This document shows positions 7,465 through 13,738 of a stretch of 18,746 nucleotides of DNA, one piece after another. The notes beneath the pieces were generated by a model. It did no database searches. It had not been told where the DNA came from and saw nothing but the letters and a program-made list of their open reading frames with translations. Location of the stretch: contig JBCCHN010000104.1 of assembly GCA_039028695.1 (NCBI GenBank), positions 1 through 18,746 on the forward strand. The letters run 5' to 3'. This stretch comes from JANQKX01 sp039028695 (GTDB lineage: Bacteria > Pseudomonadota > Alphaproteobacteria > Kiloniellales > Kiloniellaceae). Numbering within the stretch: position 1 is the stretch's first letter; the number at the start of each line of letters is the position of its first letter. A program made the position numbers and the translations under genes.

Positions 7465-8442
7465 ATGAGTCACAGCAAAACCTTAAAACAGGCGCCTACG
7501 GAAAATTGGATCAGCGGCAGCACTTTGGTCGCGGCTCTGCAATTGCCGTTATTTGCCGTGGTGGCGGTTCTCTTGCCGCCACGGTTTTGGGGGCCTTTCA
7601 CGTTTGGACCAGCAGCATTTGTGGCGGGTATTGTGGCGCTGCGTGGACTGCTCTCGCCCCGGCGGTTTGCCGCTAAAAACAAGCATTATACCTGGCTGAT
7701 GGGACATCGGCCCACCGCACGGCAGGCTTTTCAAGTGGACATGGAACGGCGCGCTGTAGAGGCCTGGACCCAATTGTTAACCATCCGTTGCCTTTGTCCC
7801 GGCGCCAGCTTGCCGACCATCGACATTGAAGGTGAGGAGCATCTTAAGGCTGCCTTGGCTGAGGGCCGCGGCGCGGTGATCTGGGACTCCACTTTTACGC
7901 AAAACAGCCTGACCACCAAGATGGGGCTTTTCCAAGCGGGCTATGCTATGTTGCATCTTAGCCGGCCTGATCACGGTCTAAAGTCCGGCTTTGCCCGGAA
8001 ATACCTGAACCCCATCAAGATTGCCGGAGAGTGCAAGTTTTTGGGTGAGCGGGTGGTGATCCAGGATGACCAGCCGGGGCCGGCAATGCGTCGCCTGGCG
8101 GCGGGATTGCGAGAAAACCAAGTGGTTTCCATTACCGTGATCAATCTAGCCCGCAAGGTGCTGGCCGTGCGCTGCCTGCAGGGGGAAATCGATTTGGCGA
8201 TGGGACCCGCGGCCTTGGCTATTCGCGAAGGTGCCAAACTCTTACCGGTCTTCACCTTGCAGACAGGGATAAACTCTGTGCGGATTACCATCGAGCCGCC
8301 CTTACCTCTCGGCGATGATTTGGCCGATGAAGAGGCTTTACAGGCGGCCTTCCAGATCTATGGGGACGCCCTTGGCCGCCATCTTAGGGTCGAACCGGGC
8401 CAATGGCAGGGTTGGTTATCCGTGCGCAAGCCGATGGCTTAG
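7465..8442 (+). CDS. LpxL/HtrB-like lysophospholipid acyltransferase family protein
   Basis: A 325-residue protein resembling the LPLAT superfamily that adds acyl chains to lipid A or lysophospholipids at the inner membrane. Residues 20-62 hold two hydrophobic segments that could anchor it. The superfamily pattern is seen in GRGAVIW (134-140), in VVSITVINLARKVLAVRCLQGEI (about 220-242) and in the G-P-A-A-L-A-I-R-E-G-A-K-LLPVF run (about 247-263) that resembles the conserved G-x-A-x-L-A..G-A-P-V-P segment. The catalytic HX4D/E motif that should follow strand one is replaced by DSTFTQNS (141-148), with no histidine, so activity is doubtful. GAGG at 7455-7458 gives a good ribosome binding site 6 bp before ATG. 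Family assignment is moderately sure, the substrate unknown. Confidence 0.68.
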   Translation: MSHSKTLKQAPTENWISGSTLVAALQLPLFAVVAVLLPPRFWGPFTFGPAAFVAGIVALRGLLSPRRFAAKNKHYTWLMGHRPTARQAFQVDMERRAVEAWTQLLTIRCLCPGASLPTIDIEGEEHLKAALAEGRGAVIWDSTFTQNSLTTKMGLFQAGYAMLHLSRPDHGLKSGFARKYLNPIKIAGECKFLGERVVIQDDQPGPAMRRLAAGLRENQVVSITVINLARKVLAVRCLQGEIDLAMGPAALAIREGAKLLPVFTLQTGINSVRITIEPPLPLGDDLADEEALQAAFQIYGDALGRHLRVEPGQWQGWLSVRKPMA

Positions 8443-8535
8443 AACCCAGCCCTAGAGGTCTGTTTTATGAGTCGGGATTACCAGCGATCTTTTGAGGGTG
8501 TGCTGTCTCCCAATCGTTGCATTTTCGTGTAACTG

Positions 8536-8829
8536 ATGCGACCATCGGACATGGCTGAACGATCCGTCAGACCGGAAGATGTCCTTCCCGATCAAGAAGA
8601 TTTCAAAACCATAAAGGGCGTGCGCGTCCGCAAAGGTACGATTTTTGCCGCCATGCAAAATATGGAAATCTTGGACAGTGGAACCCCAGAAGAAAAAAGT
8701 GCGGCCAAGGCGACGATAAAAGAGTTGGCGCCTGGGCTTGTGGCTCTGGGCATGCGCCGGCATTTCATTTGCCGAAACCCGGAAGTCCAACAGATTTTGG
8801 ACGAGGCGGCTAAAGATCTGGGGTTATAG
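8536..8829 (+). CDS. Small conserved-looking cytoplasmic protein, unknown function
   Basis: This 97-residue protein has no signal peptide or membrane span and is rich in charged residues. The pattern G-VRVRKGTIFAAMQNMEILD, then a helix with APGLVALGMRRHF and a final helix PEVQQILDEAAKDLGL, looks like a compact two-part fold and recalls small DUF proteins, but I cannot name the family. No Shine-Dalgarno sequence precedes the ATG at 8536; ATG 8551 is an alternative. A 21-codon in-frame reading frame with a better ribosome site (AGAGG, ATG 8467, TAA 8530) ends 3 bp upstream and may couple translation. It lies 93 bp after the acyltransferase-like gene. Confidence 0.6.
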   Translation: MRPSDMAERSVRPEDVLPDQEDFKTIKGVRVRKGTIFAAMQNMEILDSGTPEEKSAAKATIKELAPGLVALGMRRHFICRNPEVQQILDEAAKDLGL

Positions 8830-8910
8830 TCAGCCCGATTTGCCAGTAGGCTTGTGACTTGGTCGCCGCCACAGCGGCGGGATCCCCAGCGTTGAGGAGG
8901 CGGGGCCAGG

Positions 8911-9858
8911 GTGCAGTTTCAGAGTCTGTTGGAATCCTACATTATCGTGTTGGCGCTGGTCGGATCCGCGGTTTGGCTGCGTCGTCGCATGGTTATCGCG
9001 AAGGGTGAAGAGGGCGTTTTTCCGCGCCTGGTCACGGACTTTGCGCTGCCGGCGCTCATTTTCGCCAACCTCAGCCGTGAGCCCCTCGAATGGCGGGATC
9101 TTGAGCTTGCCCTCATCCTTTTTGCCGCCATCACTGCGGTTATGACGGTCGCTTGGCTAATTGGTCGTTGGATGCGCCTGGATGCACCATCGCTGGGCTC
9201 GGTGATTCTGGTTTCTGGCGTGGGCAGCACTTCGACGTTGGGCTATTCGCTGATAGAGAATATCTACGGCGATAATACAGACATTATGCGTCAAATCGTT
9301 GTCATGGGTGAGTTCGGTGTGATCTTGCCGCTGTTCGTTTTCGGCGCAGCCATTGCGCGTTATTTCGGTGCGGAAGGGGAGGGGCGTCCCAGCCTGGGAG
9401 CGGCGATACGGGGCTTTTTTTGCTCGCCTATCTTTGTCGCCCTGGTGCTTGGCCTTTTGGCCTCTGCCATCGGGTTGCGCCAAGATTACTGGGTCGTGCA
9501 GCTTCTCAACAGCTTCTTGCAGGTGGTCAGCGATTCCCTCATGTTCTTGGTGGCCTTTACCATCGGACTGATGCTGCGACCGGTGGCACTGGTCCAGATC
9601 CTGAAACTTTTTGTCTTGGTCAGTGTGTTGAAGCTGGTCATGGAGCCATTGGTGGCTATCGGCTTTGCCACGGCTCTTGGCATGCCGGATTTGCAGCGGG
9701 ATATTCTCCTGGTTGAGGCGGCCATGCCTTCGGGCGCACTGGCGACGGTCATCGCAGCCCGCTACGGCTGTGACGCCCCCCTGGCCTCGGCTCTTTTGAT
9801 CGGCACCCTCGGCTTAAGCCTGATCGCCATTCCCCTGATCAGCTATTTGGCGCTTTAG
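8911..9858 (+). CDS. AEC (auxin efflux carrier) family transporter
   Basis: A 315-residue, highly hydrophobic inner-membrane protein with about ten predicted transmembrane helices in two halves separated by a short hydrophilic loop (near ARYFGAEGEGRPSLG). It matches the bacterial AEC/MdcF-like family: VTDFALPALIFANLS in helix two, VGSTSTLGYSLIENIYG in the first crossover region, and the second-half EAAMPSGALATVIAARYGCD followed by GTLGLSLIAIPL. Bacterial members move organic anions such as malonate or malate; the substrate here is not evident. Translation starts at GTG, chosen because GAGGAGG (8894-8900) lies 10 bp upstream. It is the last gene of a plus-strand run that starts at 7465. Confidence 0.87.
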   Translation: MQFQSLLESYIIVLALVGSAVWLRRRMVIAKGEEGVFPRLVTDFALPALIFANLSREPLEWRDLELALILFAAITAVMTVAWLIGRWMRLDAPSLGSVILVSGVGSTSTLGYSLIENIYGDNTDIMRQIVVMGEFGVILPLFVFGAAIARYFGAEGEGRPSLGAAIRGFFCSPIFVALVLGLLASAIGLRQDYWVVQLLNSFLQVVSDSLMFLVAFTIGLMLRPVALVQILKLFVLVSVLKLVMEPLVAIGFATALGMPDLQRDILLVEAAMPSGALATVIAARYGCDAPLASALLIGTLGLSLIAIPLISYLAL

Positions 9859-9944
9859 AGGAGGAGAGGGACATCGCATCCTACAACGCGGGTTATCGTC
9901 GGGCCGTTGTGTTCCGATGAGATTCAAAAACGAATTACCCATGC

Positions 9945-9965
9945 GGTTTGACTCAAACCCTTTTT
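9945..9965 (+). terminator. Candidate terminator after the AEC transporter gene
   Basis: GGTTTGA (9945-9951) and TCAAACC (9953-9959) form a compact hairpin followed by CTTTTT. It lies about 86 bp after the transporter stop codon and just before the ribosome site of the broken DUF1971-like gene. Confidence 0.42.
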
Positions 9966-9981
9966 GGAGATCCGAATAGTC

Positions 9982-10263
9982 ATGGACCAAGTGGACCTGC
10001 CGAAAAACGCGCTGGAATATCGCGGAACCTAGGAATTTACCGCAACCATCATCCCCAAGGGACTTTTGGCCAATCACAAAAACGGCAAAGGGGAGGGAGG
10101 GGTGCTTTTATTTTATGAAGAATCGCTGGACGATAGCCGTCCAGGACGCAAAGCGATCGAGGTGGCGGTGCAGCCCCGAGCAGCGGTCTTTCCCAAACAA
10201 CAACACCACGTCATTTGTGACCGGCCCGCAGCGTTCGTGTCGTTGCGACGCTGTCCAGCATAA
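9982..10263 (+). pseudogene. DUF1971-like (TehB/YeaR-type cupin) gene with an in-frame amber stop
   Basis: Starting at ATG 9982, with TTTTTGGAGA as ribosome site, the frame reads MDQVDLPKNALEYRGT, then TAG at 10030-10032, then EFTATIIPKGLLANHKNGKG and on to TAA at 10261. The whole conceptual product of 93 codons follows the DUF1971 pattern: LP..., Y.RT.EFT, .IPKGLL..H..G.G, an acidic loop, then PRAAVFPKQQHH and a final strand AAFVSL. Such small cupins occur in YeaR and at TehB N-termini and are linked to tellurite or nitrate/nitric-oxide responses. Only the single TAG breaks it, so it is a recent inactivation, a read-through codon or a sequencing error. Its 3' end overlaps the convergent DUF364 gene by 53 bp. 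Confidence 0.55.
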
Positions 10264-11194
10264 TCATTGTTCCGCTCTCCAATATGAAATTTTCAGCCGC
10301 CTCGGGATCAAGGATGACAGCGCCAAAAACTTCGTCCAGACCGTGACCAAGCAGCAGGGGGCAGGCAGGGCAACTCGGACCGACCAAATTTCGAAAGGGC
10401 ACACCGCCGCTCGCGGCCAATATTGGCGCCAAACTCCCGTTCATCAAAGTCTGTGCCGTAATGGAAAGAGTCTTGGCCGTTTTAAAGGCCGCCGGTGCAT
10501 CGCGCGCAGGAATGTCGCCAGGCTTTGGCTCTCGCTCAATGATTTTTGCATTCGGCAAGCGATCTAATGCGCCGCGGAAGCCACCTATGATGAGCGCATT
10601 GTTGCCCGGCGCCTCAATTGAGGCCAAGCCGCCCCTTTTGGAAAGGAATGGTTTGACCTGGTCCGGCGGCTCGACACGGTTCCAAAAGCAATTGATCGCC
10701 GCCAGGCCAAGGGACCGGGCGAGCGGATCAAGGGATATCAAAAACCTAGCTACTTCGGAGAGGTCCATACCCACAAAACCCTCGGGCGGGCGGATTGTGC
10801 GGGCGCCCTCGGTTCCACGTGCGGGGCTACGGGCAATGCCGCAGAGCTCCCCAGACCTGACCATCGTCCAGTTAAACCCAATGACAACCTTGTCCACCCT
10901 GTGACCGGGCGGAATGCTGCGCACCAGAGAATTTTCCAGATCGCACAGCCCTAAAGCGTTCAAAACCGTCGCTTTATCCGGTTTGACCAGCATCTGGGGT
11001 GTGGGGAGCGGGTCGCGAGCAGAGCGATGGATTTCGACCCCCATGTCCCTCCCGTCAGGCGCGCAAACCGCGATCACACCCTGGCCAGATGGTTGAAGAG
11101 CCCAGCCGGATTCCTCAACCAGTCTAAGGATTGCGTTGAGTTCCCGATCGCATTCCGGATCTGAAACATCAAAGAAGACTTCTCGTTCGGGCAA
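10211..11194 (-). CDS. DUF364/DUF4213 domain protein (putative heavy-metal chelation)
   Basis: This 327-residue protein has a DUF4213-like segment (about 78-160, including VDKVVIGFNWTMVRSGELCGIARSP) and a Rossmann-like DUF364 domain (about 190-310) with IIGGFRGALDRLPNAKIIE, DIPARDAPAAF, LSITAQTLMNGSL and NLVGPSCPACPLLLGHGLDEVFGAVI, which fit the family well. DUF364 proteins are thought to bind metal-chelate or related ligands, but no reaction is proven. About 70 N-terminal residues (FFDVSDPECDRELNAIL...) precede the known domains and are not usual. The start used is TTG at 11192-11194, because no ATG or GTG occurs before the upstream stop at 11237 and AAAGGGA lies at a workable distance. It overlaps the broken DUF1971 gene tail to tail. 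Confidence 0.8.
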   Translation of the reverse strand: MPEREVFFDVSDPECDRELNAILRLVEESGWALQPSGQGVIAVCAPDGRDMGVEIHRSARDPLPTPQMLVKPDKATVLNALGLCDLENSLVRSIPPGHRVDKVVIGFNWTMVRSGELCGIARSPARGTEGARTIRPPEGFVGMDLSEVARFLISLDPLARSLGLAAINCFWNRVEPPDQVKPFLSKRGGLASIEAPGNNALIIGGFRGALDRLPNAKIIEREPKPGDIPARDAPAAFKTAKTLSITAQTLMNGSLAPILAASGGVPFRNLVGPSCPACPLLLGHGLDEVFGAVILDPEAAENFILESGTMIMLDSVATTRTLRAGHK

Positions 11195-11491
11195 AAAATC
11201 ATTCCCTTTGCTGGGCCATTGCGGTCGGAAAAATTTTCAAATCATCAGCCTCAGAATTCCAAGCCTGCCGTATGATTGCAATCCTATTCGTTGGCTTCCT
11301 TTTTTCCTGCCTCAAGAATTGGCCGGGATCTTCCTTGGCCTACCCCTTGCCGGGCCCCTTTTTTAGGGATGGTGTTGAACCGGTCGCCGTCGGGCAGCCG
11401 ACTTCAGGCTTAACAGCTAAATAAGTCTATGCTACCACTTGGCGAAGCGGCCCTATTCACGCAGCCCTTACTATCGCAGACCCAAATACAT

Positions 11492-11929
11492 ATGTACCGA
11501 AGATCTGCCCTGAAGTTCCTATCTTGCGCCATGGCAGGCGTTGCATTGTCGCGGCCGACTTTTGCCCAGCAGACAGTGCACATTGTCGAGATGCGTAGCG
11601 GTAACATCTACGTCCCCGAATATCTTGAGGTGGCGGTGGGCGACCTGGTGCGGTTCGTAAACGTGAGCGGCGGGCATAATAGTGAGTCCATTGCCGGCAT
11701 GATCCCCGAAGGCGCACAGCGCTGGAAAAGCCGTCTGCGTGAGACCTTTGACCTGGAGATCAACCAAGTCGGGGTTTATGGCTATAAATGCACGCCTCAC
11801 TATAGCCGCGGGATGGTTGGTCTGATTGTGGCCGGTGACCCCACTGTAAATCTGGAAGCCGCCAAGTCCGTCAAGACGCCCCAGCGTGCCGCCGCCGTCT
11901 TCGAAAGGCTATTTGCGCAAATCAGTTGA
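11492..11929 (+). CDS. Pseudoazurin, periplasmic type 1 blue-copper protein
   Basis: A 145-residue small electron carrier of the periplasm that in denitrifiers donates electrons to copper nitrite reductase or nitrous oxide reductase. A signal peptide covers residues 1-25 (YRR, then LKFLSCAMAGVALS, cleavage after TFA). All four copper ligands are present: His62 in GGHNSES, and Cys100, His103 and Met108 in KCTPHYSRGM. The MIPEGAQRWKSRL stretch and the helical tail after VAGDPTVN are characteristic of pseudoazurin rather than plastocyanin or amicyanin. I chose ATG 11492 because it puts the signal peptide at the N-terminus; an in-frame ATG at 11429 would add 21 non-conserved residues. No clear Shine-Dalgarno sequence is seen. 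No denitrification enzyme gene is in the window. Confidence 0.93.
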   Translation: MYRRSALKFLSCAMAGVALSRPTFAQQTVHIVEMRSGNIYVPEYLEVAVGDLVRFVNVSGGHNSESIAGMIPEGAQRWKSRLRETFDLEINQVGVYGYKCTPHYSRGMVGLIVAGDPTVNLEAAKSVKTPQRAAAVFERLFAQIS

Positions 11930-12054
11930 GGCGCTGCGAGATGGGCTTTTCCAGAGGTTCAGGCGCGGTCCATCACCTGGAAAAAAACAAAATCCATGTC
12001 TGAAACGTGGGCTAGTCATCGGATATTTGACCTGTAGGCGGCAACATTACGAGT

Positions 12055-12495
12055 CTAGGCTCGCGGGTCGGGCACATGACCAAAACTCACGGCCACCCTG
12101 TTCCAAGCATTCATTTGAGCGATAATAAGGGTAAGGTCGACAATTTGTTCATCTGAAAAATGACCGCGTAAGTCATCGAACAACTCCTGCGACGCGCCCT
12201 CGTTTGGGAGCAAGGTCACGGCCTCTGCCCAAGCCAGGGCCGCTTGCTCAGACTTATCGAAAAAGGGGCATTCGTGCCAAACGGAAAGGCAGTCCAGGCG
12301 CTGTTGCGTTTCCCCTGCCGCGCGAGCCTGGATTGTGTGGCTATCGACGCAATAGACGCAGCCATTAATCTGCGATACCCGCGTTTCCAAGAGCGCGCGT
12401 AACCTGCCGTCGATGGAGCCCATATGGTTCTTCGCTTTGGCCATGGCGGCAATTGCCGGCCCGTTGATCGACATGTAATCGAGACGCTCTATCAT
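12055..12495 (-). CDS. Carboxymuconolactone decarboxylase / AhpD-like family protein
   Basis: A 146-residue cytoplasmic all-helical protein of the CMD family. The AhpD core motif is clear: ETRVSQINGCVYCVDSHT with Cys46, Cys49 and His53 (CxxCxxxH), which in AhpD-type members gives alkylhydroperoxidase activity by thiol-disulfide exchange. The C-terminal helices EQIVDLTLIIAQMNAWNRVAV match the second conserved block. Length is normal for the single-domain family. GGGAGAAG lies just before the ATG at 12493-12495 and fixes the start. The gene stands alone, convergent with pseudoazurin, so a role in peroxide defence is plausible but not shown. Confidence 0.88.
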   Translation of the reverse strand: MIERLDYMSINGPAIAAMAKAKNHMGSIDGRLRALLETRVSQINGCVYCVDSHTIQARAAGETQQRLDCLSVWHECPFFDKSEQAALAWAEAVTLLPNEGASQELFDDLRGHFSDEQIVDLTLIIAQMNAWNRVAVSFGHVPDPRA

Positions 12496-12561
12496 GATAC
12501 TTCTCCCTGGATATCCACTGACAATGGTTTGAATTTCTCGCGATGTCTAGATTGGACCTAA

Positions 12562-12690
12562 CTCGCAACCTGGAGCCCACTTTCCCGCCTGGAAAAGGAA
12601 TTGACGAAACTATTGGAAAAATCCGGAGAGATTTCGATCGAAGAGGGCTCTCGCGCTTTTTACCGAAAGGACGGCCGCCCAGCGGCCTAA
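12562..12690 (+). pseudogene. Possible 3' remnant of an unrecognised gene
   Basis: One frame, open from 12562 to TAA at 12688, reads as a plausible protein end: charged helix SRLEKELTKLLEKSGEISIE followed by EGSRAFYRKDGRPAA. The stop lies inside the loop of a good terminator, as for a real gene end. There is no start codon with a ribosome site, and upstream codons soon hit a stop, so at most this is a truncated relic. I do not recognise the family. Confidence 0.27.
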
Positions 12691-12712
12691 GAAGAAGATG
12701 GGCGGCGTTTTT
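12674..12712 (+). terminator. Rho-independent terminator
   Basis: GCCGCCC (12674-12680) pairs with GGGCGGC (12700-12706) around a 19-nt loop and is followed by GTTTTT. It sits 18 bp from the tRNA fragment and would end plus-strand transcription; the likely client is the gene remnant just before it. Confidence 0.6.
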
Positions 12713-12729
12713 GCCCCATGAAACGCTCT

Positions 12730-12788
12730 TGGTGGCCTCGGCCGGTTTCGAACCGGCACTCCTGATTCAGGAAGCAGATTTTAAGTTT
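12730..12788 (-). other. 3' fragment of tRNA-Leu(UAA): probable integration (att) site
   Basis: Read on the minus strand, the segment gives the anticodon loop CTTAAAA (anticodon TAA), the 3' anticodon stem TCTGC, a long leucine-type variable arm (CTTCCTGAATCAGGAG), the T arm GCCGG-TTCGAAA-CCGGC, the 3' acceptor strand CGAGGCC, discriminator A and encoded CCA. The 5' half is missing: bases before the loop (TTCAA) do not pair with TCTGC, and no D arm or GGCCTCG follows. It cannot fold into a working tRNA. A 3' tRNA piece of this size is the classic scar of a tyrosine-recombinase element at a tRNA gene. Confidence 0.85.
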
Positions 12789-12799
12789 GAATTATTAGC

Positions 12800-12904
12800 A
12801 TTCCGATAGATTTACGTTCATTCCAAAAAATTCCGAAACTAAATTAAATCAATCCTTTTGTTATTCCTGTTCATTCCCTGTAGTTGCCGAATTATCCGAA
12901 TTCC
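12800..12904 (+). repeat. Cluster of six ATTCC repeats next to the att site
   Basis: ATTCC occurs at 12800, 12820, 12830, 12863, 12873 and 12900, several times as TTCATTCC or AATTCCG. Spacings include 10, 10 and 20 bp, whole turns of the helix. They lie just inside the presumed island end, where integrases and excisionases have arm-type binding sites. Function is inference. Confidence 0.4.
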
Positions 12905-13033
12905 GTGCTTACTATGTGATTACTGGAAAAATTTCTTTTCGATACCGAGGATTTGAGCTGCGATGGCAAAGGGCATCGCCAGATTTCCCAAAAAGAAGCG
13001 AGAACGGACAGTGAGCTGGGATTGATGCCTTAA
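12905..13033. other. Non-coding stretch at the island edge, nothing recognised
   Basis: The sequence moves from AT-rich to GC-rich DNA. A 20-codon frame (ATG 12963, basic, MAKGIARFPKKKRER...) is present but has no family resemblance or clear ribosome site. I see no other feature. Confidence 0.4.
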
Positions 13034-13132
13034 ACCGAGCGGCTAGAATTCAACAGCTTAGGCTTGCCCTTCAAGCTCGAGCTGCCCGCGGGGCTGGTCT
13101 GGCAAGTCTATGCGATTGCCCGGGCGCGATAG
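13034..13132 (+). pseudogene. 3' tail of a lost gene upstream of gtrA-like pseudogene
   Basis: The frame from 13034 to TAG 13130-13132 reads TERLEFNSLGLPFKLELP then AGLVWQVYAIARAR, a natural-looking protein end. It overlaps the start of the GtrA-like frame by 23 bp, the short overlap typical of an operon. In related loci GtrA-like genes follow glycosyltransferase or methyltransferase genes, so this is probably the end of such a partner. No start codon or upstream domain remains, so the rest was deleted. Family not recognised. Confidence 0.35.
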
Positions 13133-13516
13133 CTCCTTTTGGCGTTATGTGGTCAACGGGGCGCCCATCACCCTCCTCTATTCCGGCCTCTCCAGCCTCT
13201 TGGCGCTCTACTTCGAGTCCAAGCTGCTGGTTTCGCAGATCGCCTATGTCCCCATATTTTTCATTGCCTTTTTGACCCATGAATTCGGCTTCTTCCGCAG
13301 CCGCGGCTCCACCGTCTGGGAACTGGCCATGTTCGCTGGCGTTCAGCTGACGTCGTTCTTTCTGATCTCCCTGGTCATCGTGGAAGCCTTCGCCCGCCTC
13401 GGCTCACCGGTAACAGCGTCTTTGTCGCCATCATCGTCACACGGGCGAGCCTCGACTATCTTTTCTTGCGGTTGTTTGTATTTTGGGGGAGGGAGACGGA
13501 TGGGCCGCAATGCTAA
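13110..13516 (+). pseudogene. Frameshifted GtrA-like membrane protein gene
   Basis: GtrA-like proteins are small four-helix inner-membrane proteins thought to flip lipid-linked sugars. Here the first 97 codons from ATG 13110 give FWRYVVNGAPITLLYSGLSS, a second helix, and a FLTHEFGFFRSRG loop equivalent to the family's N-F-x-x-x-R-x-W-x-F, then FAGVQLTSFFLISLVIV. At 13401-13403 a base seems lost: the frame should pass from ARLG to LTGNSVFVAIIVTRASLDYL and FLRLFVFWGRE in another frame, ending at TAA 13514. Both halves together make a normal 135-residue product. The zero frame runs on as meaningless sequence to 13871. No Shine-Dalgarno sequence is visible, and it lies beside the att scar as a relic. 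Confidence 0.68.
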
Positions 13517-13738
13517 CCTGATTAGAATCCGCGATACTGGACTTGCAGGGTACGGGCAACACCGCTCAAGTGATTCCCTCCGATCCTTATCCAATCCGTC
13601 ATTACGGGCCTCTTTGGTCAGGTTTCGAATTTTCGCGATCCTGATTTCCGTTCCATTCAAATCTCATGCCGACAAAAAAGCTTATAGTCAGAATAGACGG
13701 CACTATAGCAAAAACACCATTATAGCGCACCCTGCGAA
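13517..13738. other. Spacer between relic and toxin locus
   Basis: No coding sequence or mobile-element end is recognised in these 222 bp. The right end carries an inverted repeat described separately. Confidence 0.4.
13700..13728 (-). terminator. Inverted repeat, possible terminator of the toxin-immunity operon
   Basis: On the minus strand GCGCTATA and TATAGTGC form an 8-bp stem (one G-U pair) around a 13-nt loop, starting about 11 bp past the immunity-candidate stop codon. The nearest T-run (six T, 13674-13679) is about 20 nt further on, so it is not a textbook terminator. Confidence 0.33.

Noticed and set aside
8864..8879. GC hairpin CGCCGC-CACA-GCGGCG before the AEC gene
   Set aside because: No T-run follows on either strand, so not called as a terminator; it may be incidental in the leader.
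11272..11424. 50-codon ORF with hydrophobic start and an LFSC lipobox-like motif
   Set aside because: No ribosome site, no positive charge at the N-terminus and proline-rich tail; likely chance.
11952..11990. TTTTCCAG...CTGGAAAA inverted repeat after pseudoazurin
   Set aside because: The stem is flanked by A-runs rather than T-runs in transcript sense, the loop is long, and no function is supported.
12543..12809. 88-codon plus-strand frame ending in VASAGFEPA-like sequence
   Set aside because: It runs through the terminator and the antisense of the tRNA-Leu fragment; VASAGFEPA is the well-known spurious translation of a tRNA 3' end.
12963..13025. 20-codon basic ORF (MAKGIARFPKKKRER...)
   Set aside because: Very short, no clear ribosome site, and in a zone of relics.
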